From Roseobacter sp. (GTDB taxonomy: Bacteria > Pseudomonadota > Alphaproteobacteria > Rhodobacterales > Rhodobacteraceae), in NCBI GenBank assembly GCA_024636475.1, contig JAGXHA010000061.1, forward strand, positions 1-35,247: a stretch of 35,247 nt of DNA, in the 5' to 3' direction. The position numbers and the translations under genes are program-made. The notes below the pieces were generated by a model. That model was not told the DNA's origin, ran no database searches, and worked only from the letters and a program-made list of their open reading frames with translations. Of this stretch, positions 1 to 6,374 are shown one piece after another. The number at the start of each line of letters is the position of its first letter. The first letter of the stretch is position 1.

Positions 1-234
1 AAGATGACACTTGATTGCGATCCTGACACAGAGAAGCAACTGCGCGACCTGCTTAAGCAAGGTGCCGCAGACGACGTTATCCGCTTTGGTCTGCACAGTC
101 AGTCAGAAGCAATGATGACGTGCATCGTGCCCTCTATGTTGACTGATAATCATGTGCATTTTGTGGATGGCGCATCAGGTGGGTATACAGCGGCAGCACA
201 ATCAATCAAACACGGCCTTAAAGCCGACGATTAA
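1..234 (+). CDS. DUF3095-family protein, C-terminal fragment
   Basis: The frame is open from the first base of the window, so this is the 3' end of a gene that starts upstream. The visible 77 residues end with a stretch containing MTCIVPS, HVHFVDGASGGY and a closing alanine/lysine-rich helix. I recognise this as the conserved C-terminus of DUF3095 proteins, which are related to nucleotide-cyclase-like proteins. No function can be assigned from the fragment, and the methionine at base 4 is probably internal. The gene ends at TAA 232-234 and is followed by about 250 bases with no recognisable gene. Family assignment is from memory of the tail motif, so it is moderately sure. Confidence 0.65.
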   Translation, partial: KMTLDCDPDTEKQLRDLLKQGAADDVIRFGLHSQSEAMMTCIVPSMLTDNHVHFVDGASGGYTAAAQSIKHGLKADD

Positions 235-480
235 GTCTGTTTGAGCCAGTCCATTATCCTTGCATTCAAGAACGTGACCTCGATTAGGAGTCTCAAGAAG
301 GTCTTGGCCTTAGCTAGTGTTCTGAGTCTGACGCTTCCTACCTGTTTCCCCTGATTTCATCGAGTGCTCGGCGTTCCCTGGTGAGAATGTCCCGTGCGGT
401 TTCCTTCCCAGCCAACCGCCGCACTTTGACCCATGTCATGGAACCTCAATTGCGCAGCGGATAACAAGAAACGCATCGAG

Positions 481-855
481 ATGCCAAAATGGAGAGCAGC
501 AGTGAGCGCGACATCATACCCCGACTTAACAAACGCGATTTCAAAGCAAATCGGAAATTTGAGAAAAGACATTCCCGATACCATGAAGGGTTTCTCGGGA
601 ATGGCTCAGGGCGCATGCGCCGCAGGCGCGATTGACGAGAAGACCAAAGAACTCATCGCTATGGGTATTGCCATTGCACTACGCTGCGATGGGTGCATCG
701 GCTTTCACACAAAAGCCTTGCTGAAACTGGGCACCTCACGAGACTAATTCGAAGAGATGCTTGGGGTCGCGATTTATATGGGTGGAGGGCCTTCACTGAT
801 GTATGCGGCACAGGCACTCGATGCCTGGGAGCAATTCGACGGTGCGGCATCTTAG
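481..855 (+). pseudogene. AhpD/carboxymuconolactone-decarboxylase-like gene with in-frame stop
   Basis: The reading frame encodes a small CMD/AhpD-like protein. It has the redox-type CxxC in RCDGCIGFH and the family C-terminus FEEMLGVAIYMGGG...MYAAQALDAWEQF. A TAA at 745-747 interrupts it exactly where relatives usually have a glutamate codon after LGTSRD (GAA or GAG to TAA would be a single change). The frame then continues cleanly to TAG 853-855, so no bases are lost. The start is uncertain: ATG 481 or GTG 502. Intact relatives are about 115-120 residues and act as alkylhydroperoxidase-like or decarboxylase enzymes. Decay fits its position beside an integrase island. A sequencing error or genuine readthrough are alternatives. 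Confidence 0.75.
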
Positions 856-984
856 TAGGTTGCGAGTTTGCGATGCAACTATGTCAACGTGAACGAACTC
901 ATCCGTATTCGCCCCGCCGGTCAGACAGTTTTCCCTGATGGGACCGGCGCAAACTTTATTGCGTAGGCATCAGGAAAATTTCGT

Positions 985-1172
985 TCACGGCACACCTCGG
1001 ATCAGCGTTCAAAGCATGCAACGTAAGGCCAGGCGTTGACGGAGCGCAGCGCGCCGCGCTGCTTGAACAGATCCACCCGATTACAGATCGGATGTATGCC
1101 GCTCTCGCGGAACGGCTCGGAGCCGATGATAGAACTGGCTGAGCAGACATCACTCAAACGGGCAAACTTTGA
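985..1172 (+). pseudogene. possible remnant of a MarR-type regulator (C-terminal part)
   Basis: No intact gene lies between the AhpD-like remnant and the integrase. Here one frame reads DQRSK (bases near 1000-1015). A neighbouring frame then gives ACNVR and RAALLEQIHPITDRMYAALAERL, ending at TGA 1140-1142, after which ADITQTGKL runs to another TGA. The order (D.R.K, then a long helix beginning ALLEQIHP) resembles the wing and C-terminal dimerisation helix of MarR-family regulators, broken by at least one frameshift and one stop. This is an inference from pattern only. The rest of 856-1444 shows nothing else I can identify. Confidence 0.3.
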
Positions 1173-1444
1173 AGTGTCCAATGCGCTCATCTGAAACAGA
1201 GAAGAGAACTAGACTTCCTGACACGATGAAGTGATCGAAGCGCAACAAAATGGCTGGGGAGTGTCCGAAACTCTGAGTATGAGGCTCAGCCCATGCGGTT
1301 GAAACGGGTTATTTATTGAACCGTTCTACTTTGCGGCTCGGCCTCTTATTATCGAGCGATCAGCATTTTAATACCTTCAAAAACCAATGGTGCTTTTTCC
1401 ATCTTCATTTTCTGTTCCAAAATGCAGTCTGGTCGACTCTTCAT

Positions 1445-2524
1445 TCAAATTCTCCCAAGCCGTCGATCAAGCTCCTCACACGTAAGCAGCATCGCTGGCC
1501 TTAGCGCCTCTACTGAGGGAAGTGCATACCGCTGACCTGTGATCGACATAGGCGTATGATTTAACAGTCGGCCCACAATTTCTTCCAGCACCCCTGCTTC
1601 CATGGCCACGGTTGCAAATGTACGTCTGTGCGCATGAGGGCTCCATTTCAACTTCGCAGGCCCAGTAATGTGCCCTGCTGCGGACTTGGGTGACGGGAAC
1701 ACCCACTTTTCATCCAACCGTCGAAGCGGTTTTAGGATATCATGGTGCAGGTGGAGGATCGGCAATTCGAAACTCCGTCCGTTCTTAGTCATTGGAATGT
1801 GGATACGGTCATCCAAAACGTGTTTCCACTCAAGCGTAAAGGCCTCTCCTTTCCGAAGCCCCGTGAACAATAGAAGCTCATGGAAAACGCTGTGGATCGG
1901 ATTGTGAAGTGCATCGACAGACCGACGCCATTCCTTCAAATCTTCAATGATCCGACCGTCAGGTCGTTCCTCGCACCATTCAATCGCGATTGTCGGGCAT
2001 TCAGGCAGTTCATGGGTCCGGCGCGCATGGTTATAGATTGATCTGAAGTATCGAAGACCATGATTGGCCGCTGATGGGTTTGAGGCCAATTGTTCATGTC
2101 GCCTGACAGCCATCGATTTGCTGATCTCATCTAGGGGCAATCGCAGCCATTCTTTTAGCTGGTTCTCCATATAGGTTCGGACACCATGTCTGTATCGTTC
2201 TGATCGAAGCTTTGGTCTGGCAAGGTAGACTTCCATCGCAGTGGCCAACGTTGGCGCACCAATTTGTGCCACCTTCCCTGCCCCACGGCCCATTTCTAAC
2301 GCCAAACTCATTGCTGTTTGGCGAGCGGCTTGGGACGAGATCACCGGGTACCGGCCGATAAGGACACGCTTGGTTTGTCCGCCTACGTCCTTTTGGAAAT
2401 ACCAGGTTTTCGAGCGTTTGCCCGCGAAGAGCACCAGCCCCTTGATTTCGTTGTCCCAATACTTCTGAGTGCCTTCCGAAGAGAACGGAAGTTTCTTTGC
2501 ATAGGTGTCAGTGAGCTTTGGCAT
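1445..2524 (-). CDS. tyrosine recombinase / P4-type phage integrase
   Basis: This 359-residue protein catalyses site-specific integration or excision. The N-terminus (KLTDTYAKKLPF...KYWDNEIKGL) is the arm-DNA-binding domain of P4-like integrases. The core-binding domain spans roughly residues 90-180. The catalytic domain shows Arg224 (TGLRKGEAF), His297 with Arg300 (HAHRRTF), His323 (LLNH) and the nucleophile Tyr333 (QRYAL). All catalytic residues are present, so the enzyme may be active. It is a little shorter than many P4 integrases (about 400). Its start lies about 120 bases from a truncated tRNA-Gly gene, the probable attachment site, and it reads away from it. A short direct repeat overlaps its start codon. 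Confidence 0.93.
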   Translation of the reverse strand: MPKLTDTYAKKLPFSSEGTQKYWDNEIKGLVLFAGKRSKTWYFQKDVGGQTKRVLIGRYPVISSQAARQTAMSLALEMGRGAGKVAQIGAPTLATAMEVYLARPKLRSERYRHGVRTYMENQLKEWLRLPLDEISKSMAVRRHEQLASNPSAANHGLRYFRSIYNHARRTHELPECPTIAIEWCEERPDGRIIEDLKEWRRSVDALHNPIHSVFHELLLFTGLRKGEAFTLEWKHVLDDRIHIPMTKNGRSFELPILHLHHDILKPLRRLDEKWVFPSPKSAAGHITGPAKLKWSPHAHRRTFATVAMEAGVLEEIVGRLLNHTPMSITGQRYALPSVEALRPAMLLTCEELDRRLGRI

Positions 2525-2543
2525 TTTGTCGGCCTTTTGTCGG
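2524..2543 (+). repeat. 9-bp direct repeat at the integrase start (possible arm sites)
   Basis: TTTTGTCGG occurs at 2524-2532 and again at 2535-2543, separated by two bases, immediately upstream of and touching the integrase ATG. Short direct repeats between an integrase gene and its attachment site are typical arm-type binding sites for the integrase N-terminal domain. They could also autoregulate the gene. The repeat is seen directly; the role is inferred. Confidence 0.35.
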
Positions 2544-2646
2544 TATCAATCGGAAAGAGCATGAAACGACAGGAAAGCGAAAGACAAATTAAGTCAATTA
2601 AAATAATAACATGGAAAGATATGGAAGACCGAGGAAAGCCTTATCT

Positions 2647-2689
2647 TCAGTTTGGAAAACTGAGGTCTTAACCATTACACAACGCCCGC
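2647..2689 (-). pseudogene. truncated tRNA-Gly(UCC), 5' half only
   Basis: Read on the minus strand from 2689, the sequence gives a 7-nt acceptor strand GCGGGCG, TT, a D-arm containing TAATGGTTAA, and an anticodon stem-loop TCAGT-TTTCCAA-ACTGA with anticodon TCC (2654-2656). It matches bacterial tRNA-Gly(UCC), including the glyT type, closely. After the anticodon stem the similarity stops: no variable loop, TTCGA T-loop, matching CGCCCGC acceptor strand or CCA follows. The break faces the integrase. A promoter-like element precedes it. It is therefore a broken gene, and an intact copy should exist elsewhere. Confidence 0.8.
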
Positions 2690-2700
2690 GTAACGTCCCC

Positions 2701-2729
2701 GACCTATGGCAACACCGTGGTTTCGTCAA
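2701..2729 (-). promoter_or_regulatory. promoter of the truncated tRNA-Gly
   Basis: On the minus strand a -35 TTGACG (2724-2729) is separated by 17 bases from a -10-like TAGGTC (2701-2706). The tRNA 5' end is 12 bases further on. Position and spacing suit a stable-RNA promoter. The -10 match is only moderate. Confidence 0.5.
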
Positions 2730-2817
2730 GTGGACCAATGCCATGAACTGACGTCAATTTGCAAAAACGCGCGCATTGTTTTCAAGTTTCCCAAGTAAGA
2801 CACTGGATCGGGCTGTG

Positions 2818-3546
2818 TTAAACCTGCCCCAACCTGCCCGGAATTTTCGCCGCAATCCCTGCCGCCTGTGCCATATGCCAAGCCAGGACCTGATTGCTGG
2901 ACAGGCAGAACAGTCGTGTTTCGGCTTCGATCCGTTCGATCACAGACAGAGTGCGCAGATTTGTACAACTTAGAAAAATCGCATCCACTCCACCCTGCTG
3001 CGCCAGATCGGTCGCCGCCGCGATAATCGAGGGGCCGTCGATGCGCACGACCTTGGCCTCCTCCGCCTCATCGAAGCTGCCAAAGACGGGGGTTTCAATC
3101 CCATGCGCGGCAAGGGCATCGAGAAGCTTGGCAGACACTTCTGCAACATAGGGAGACAACAGCGCCAGCCGCGTCACGCCCAAATGCTGGCACGCCGCGA
3201 TCAAAGCACTCAGCGGGTTGGTTACGTGGGGGCTGGCGGCCCCTTCTTGGATAAACGCGGCAATCCGCTCCGACCCGATTTCAGCAGACCCCGACGTGCA
3301 GCCATAACCGATGCTGGCAAAATGCGCGGCTTTGGGCAGCAATGCCGCCGAGTCCTTGAGATGCGATGCCATGGTCGCAAGCGCCACTGACGACACCTCG
3401 TCCGCGCTTGGCACCCGGCTGACGTAGAACGCCGTTTCAAGTGGCAACATCGCACGCATATCCCCCTCCAGCGTTTCATCTGGTTGCAAGACGATCAGCC
3501 CAAGAGCAGGGGCCATATCCGGAACCGAGGTGTAGTCAAAGCTCAT
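2818..3546 (-). CDS. Asp/Glu racemase / maleate-isomerase-like enzyme (EutA-like)
   Basis: The 242-residue protein belongs to the Asp/Glu/hydantoin racemase superfamily, in the branch with maleate cis-trans isomerase, arylmalonate decarboxylase and ectoine-utilisation protein EutA. The two active-site cysteines lie in GYGCTSGSA (Cys83) and FLSCTNL (Cys194), near the end of each half of the two-lobed fold. It probably moves a proton or a double bond on a small acid or amino acid. It is the last gene of a three-gene operon, with its start overlapping the stop of the M24 gene (ATGA). EutA-like proteins occur with M24 hydrolases in ectoine loci, but ectoine transport and deacetylase genes are absent here, so the substrate is unknown. 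Confidence 0.82.
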   Translation of the reverse strand: MSFDYTSVPDMAPALGLIVLQPDETLEGDMRAMLPLETAFYVSRVPSADEVSSVALATMASHLKDSAALLPKAAHFASIGYGCTSGSAEIGSERIAAFIQEGAASPHVTNPLSALIAACQHLGVTRLALLSPYVAEVSAKLLDALAAHGIETPVFGSFDEAEEAKVVRIDGPSIIAAATDLAQQGGVDAIFLSCTNLRTLSVIERIEAETRLFCLSSNQVLAWHMAQAAGIAAKIPGRLGQV

Positions 3547-4691
3547 GTAATCACCGTCAACTCGGGGCCCGCACGCGGGCTGAGAAAACGGCAGCCGGTC
3601 TGCGTGATCACGATATCCTCCTCGTGTACCATGATGCGCCCGTCTATCGTCTCGATCCCCGGCTCAAGAGTGATGACCATGCCGGGGACAAGCTGGGTAT
3701 AATCGACGGGGGTCAGCGACAAACCTTCGGTCAGCTGCATCCCCAGGCCGTGCCCCAAGCGACCTGCATCCGACCCGCCAGCACCGTTTGTGACGATCTG
3801 ATCCATGGCGTGAAACAGCTGCGCTGCGGTGGTACCGGGGCGGGCGATCCGGGCGGCGGCATCCACAGCCTCGCTCAATCTGGCATGGGCGGCTTTTGCG
3901 ATATCTGACGGCAGGCCAATTGCAAAATTCCGGTCAAAATCGCAAAAGTAGCCGTCAAACACAGCGCCTGTGTCCAGCATCAACACATCCCCTTTGGCTA
4001 AGGGAGTATCCCTTGCCGGCGATATGACATCGCCGTATCCGTCGCGGTCCGCAGCCCCCGCCAGATAGGGGACCCAATCGGCCCCCTCTTGCAGCAGTAA
4101 TGCCTGAAAGTCGCGAAATACCGTCGACAGGGCAACCCCTTGGCCAGCGATTTCGGGCACCCTTGCAAAGGCGCGACCGGCAATGGCGCAGGCCGTCTGA
4201 ACCTTGGCAATTTCAGCATCAGACTTGACTGCACGCAGCCGCGCCGTAATGCCATGGTCGGGCACAAATTCCCCAGATACCGCCGATTTGATCCAACCCC
4301 AGTCCGCTTGCGGGACGCGCAGATAGCTCTCTGGCCCTGACGGGAGACCGATGCGCCCGATGCCGGCCACCTCGTTCAACGTGTCAGCCAACAGGCTTAC
4401 CCCGTCATCAAGCGGATCGGGCGCGCGCCATGTCCGGATATCGGCAATCCATGTCTGCGCCATCAAGGCCGCGCCAATCGACGGGATCACCGCAATCGGC
4501 TTACCGCTCGCGGGGACAACCAGATACCACGGGCGCGACGGGCTCTCCCAAAAACGGGTCAGAAACCCGGTGAAATAGCGGATTTCAGCTTCGGTCGTCA
4601 GCAGCAAGGCAGACAGGTCATGCGCCGCCATCATCTTTTGCGCACCGGCAAGCCGGGTTTCGTATTCTGTTTGCGCAAACCCTCGGTTCAA
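3543..4691 (-). CDS. M24-family metallopeptidase (Xaa-Pro peptidase / ectoine-hydrolase-like)
   Basis: The 382-residue protein has the two-domain layout of M24 creatinase/prolidase enzymes: a substrate-domain N-terminal half and a pita-bread C-terminal half. The five metal ligands are all visible: Asp240, Asp251, His314 (GHGLGM), Glu343 (LEPGIE) and Glu358 (HEEDIVI). It should be an active cytoplasmic dinuclear-metal hydrolase of a C-N bond. Relatives include Xaa-Pro peptidases, creatinase and ectoine hydrolase DoeA/EutD. Its start overlaps the end of the PLP-enzyme gene and its stop overlaps the next start, so the three are translated together. The neighbours suggest a catabolic hydrolase acting on an N-substituted amino acid rather than a housekeeping peptidase. 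Substrate not assignable from sequence. Confidence 0.85.
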   Translation of the reverse strand: MNRGFAQTEYETRLAGAQKMMAAHDLSALLLTTEAEIRYFTGFLTRFWESPSRPWYLVVPASGKPIAVIPSIGAALMAQTWIADIRTWRAPDPLDDGVSLLADTLNEVAGIGRIGLPSGPESYLRVPQADWGWIKSAVSGEFVPDHGITARLRAVKSDAEIAKVQTACAIAGRAFARVPEIAGQGVALSTVFRDFQALLLQEGADWVPYLAGAADRDGYGDVISPARDTPLAKGDVLMLDTGAVFDGYFCDFDRNFAIGLPSDIAKAAHARLSEAVDAAARIARPGTTAAQLFHAMDQIVTNGAGGSDAGRLGHGLGMQLTEGLSLTPVDYTQLVPGMVITLEPGIETIDGRIMVHEEDIVITQTGCRFLSPRAGPELTVIT

Positions 4692-5728
4692 TTGGCCGGA
4701 CCTTCGCTGAGAATTGTCAGGATGACGGATGCAGCGGTGATCCCCAGATCCGTTTTTTGTGTATCCGACAGCGCCAGCAATCCGGCGATGCCCGCTGCGC
4801 CCGAAGGGGTTGAGGCCAGCCCAGCCACCATGGCGGCCCCAGCGCCTGACTGCCCTTCACCTTCCGATATCAGCGCAAAAGCATCCGCGTCACGTGCCAG
4901 ACCTTTCAGCGCGATCAGTGACGGCATCTTGCAATCAAGCCGTCCCATATCGCTGACAGGTCCGCTACTTGCTGTTGGCTCTCCTGCCTTGAGTGATCCG
5001 TACAATGCAGGGGCGGCATCAGGTTCAACGACCACAATGCAAGGTCCGTCCCCCCAGGCTTGTCTTGCCAGTGCGGCGCAAGACCCCGCCAGACCACCAA
5101 CGCCTGCTTGCAAGAAAAAATGCGTGGGCGGGGTAGGCATCTGTTCAATCGCCTCTGCCATCAGCACCAAATACCCCTCCATCAGACGGTGAGAGCGTTC
5201 GGTGTATCCGGGCCAGGAACTGTCAGACAAAAGCGCCCAGCAGTTGGCATCAGCCGCAGCCTGAGCGGCCGCCATGCTATCTTCGTAGGTTGCCCCTTCG
5301 CGCACCACTTGCGCGCCCTGTTCGGCAAGGCGCGCAGCAAAGCTTTCGGGTACAGGTTCGGCGATATAGACGACAGATTCTGCACCAAAGGCCTTTGCCC
5401 CTGCGGCCACTGACATCCCATGATTGCCTGCGCTGGCTGTCACATAGGTTCGCCCGCGATGATCGCCGCGCTCTTTATCGCAGGCGATGACATAAGCGGC
5501 GCCAAGTGCTTTGAAGCTGCCAAGCCCCATGCGTCCGCGCTCATCCTTGATCCATAATTCAGCCACACCCGCTTCGACGGCCAATGCCTCGGCTTGAACA
5601 AGCGGTGTTTGTGCTGCAACGGGGCAGCGGGCGACCAAGGTTTGGGCGGCCTCTGCATCAATCGAAGGCATCGGAATAGTATCCATGCCAGAAACGAAGG
5701 CGGGGCGGGTGCTGTGCAAAATATCCAT
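4688..5728 (-). CDS. PLP-dependent ammonia-lyase, diaminopropionate ammonia-lyase-like
   Basis: The 346-residue protein is a fold-type II PLP enzyme. The Schiff-base lysine is Lys73 in KDERGRMGLGSFKALG, a motif form typical of diaminopropionate ammonia-lyases rather than threonine dehydratases. SAGNHG (about 99-104) and the glycine-rich phosphate loop QAGVGGLAGS (about 207-216) follow. The family turns 2,3-diaminopropionate into pyruvate and ammonia; EutB-type dehydratases are distant relatives. It heads a minus-strand operon with the M24 hydrolase and the racemase-like enzyme. Between this start and the cytochrome gene is a small inverted repeat, TTCCA-N6-TGGAA (about 5776-5791), a weak operator candidate. 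The exact substrate is uncertain. Confidence 0.82.
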   Translation of the reverse strand: MDILHSTRPAFVSGMDTIPMPSIDAEAAQTLVARCPVAAQTPLVQAEALAVEAGVAELWIKDERGRMGLGSFKALGAAYVIACDKERGDHRGRTYVTASAGNHGMSVAAGAKAFGAESVVYIAEPVPESFAARLAEQGAQVVREGATYEDSMAAAQAAADANCWALLSDSSWPGYTERSHRLMEGYLVLMAEAIEQMPTPPTHFFLQAGVGGLAGSCAALARQAWGDGPCIVVVEPDAAPALYGSLKAGEPTASSGPVSDMGRLDCKMPSLIALKGLARDADAFALISEGEGQSGAGAAMVAGLASTPSGAAGIAGLLALSDTQKTDLGITAASVILTILSEGPAN

Positions 5729-5801
5729 GGCCCACCGAACAAGCCCAATGCAGATAGGTCAAGTTTTTTTGGACAATTCCAGTGCTTTGGAAATGCGCAG
5801 T

Positions 5802-6374
5802 CTAGGGGTTAGCAGCACAAGGCGTGCCAGCCGCCGCCCATAGTTTCAGCGCGACGACCATATCATCGAGGGTTCCGGGCGGTTCGTCGCGGCCCGCACC
5901 GGGTGCAAACCCCCATGCCACAAAAAGCGAGGTTTCAAGATGCGTGGCCAGTTCATCCATCGCAAACCCGTCGTTGGTGTCTGGGTTTCGCAATTGCGCG
6001 CAGACCTTATCGCTTGTCTTGCCTAGCCACGCCAACTCAGTAGGTGGCAAGCGCCACGCATCGTCTATCATCGGGGGGGCATGGGGCGTGGCGTTGTCCG
6101 ATTGCGCGGAAATGTGACAGGTTCTACAGGCCATTGTTTCAGCACCCACACGGCTTTCGCCTGCCTGCACATGCATGCCATGCACCGTGTCCGAGCCATA
6201 GATCAGCCCGTTCCACATCGGCACTCCTGCATCGCCCACATGACAGTTCGTGCAGCGCGGATGCGACGTTACCGCAAAGATCTCATCCCACGCGGCAAGG
6301 CCGTCATCACGGCTTGGGATATCCTGGGCCGCAACCGGCGCGGCAAGGATCAATGCCAAAATCAGCGCCCTCAT
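5802..6374 (-). CDS. periplasmic dihaem cytochrome c of the IorAB operon
   Basis: The 190-residue protein begins with a Sec signal peptide (cleavage near APVAAQ, residues 13-17). It carries two haem c motifs, CTNCH (41-45) and CRTCH (83-87). An electron-transfer role in the periplasm follows from this. It is encoded last in an operon with iorA and iorB; its ATG overlaps the iorB stop (ATGA). The likely job is to accept electrons from the IorAB-type molybdenum hydroxylase and pass them to the respiratory chain, as proposed for similar cytochromes next to periplasmic aldehyde or N-heterocycle oxidases. The C-terminal third has no haem motif. Substrate of the complex is not shown by this gene. 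Confidence 0.85.
   Translation of the reverse strand: MRALILALILAAPVAAQDIPSRDDGLAAWDEIFAVTSHPRCTNCHVGDAGVPMWNGLIYGSDTVHGMHVQAGESRVGAETMACRTCHISAQSDNATPHAPPMIDDAWRLPPTELAWLGKTSDKVCAQLRNPDTNDGFAMDELATHLETSLFVAWGFAPGAGRDEPPGTLDDMVVALKLWAAAGTPCAANP

Larger units (their letters stand above)
856..2646. mobile_element. integrase-bearing island remnant beside a broken tRNA-Gly gene
   Basis: An intact tyrosine integrase sits between degraded coding DNA on its left and a truncated tRNA-Gly on its right. This is the usual arrangement of an island inserted at a tRNA. The right edge is taken as base 2646, where tRNA homology stops. The left edge is unknown: I looked for a second copy of the tRNA sequence or a matching 3' half to the left and found none. 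The given left limit is only the end of the AhpD-like remnant. No cargo gene survives intact. Confidence 0.45.

Noticed and set aside
235..480. A gene or RNA in the gap after the DUF3095 fragment
   Set aside because: No frame, structure or motif could be supported; I see nothing in this stretch.
1316..1504. A 62-codon plus-strand frame overlapping the integrase 3' end
   Set aside because: No ribosome-binding site or family motif, and half of it lies opposite the integrase.
2818..5728. Calling this operon a true ectoine-degradation (eut/doe) cluster
   Set aside because: The PLP enzyme has a diaminopropionate-lyase motif, and transporter, deacetylase, cyclodeaminase and regulator genes are missing; only fold-level resemblance is supported.
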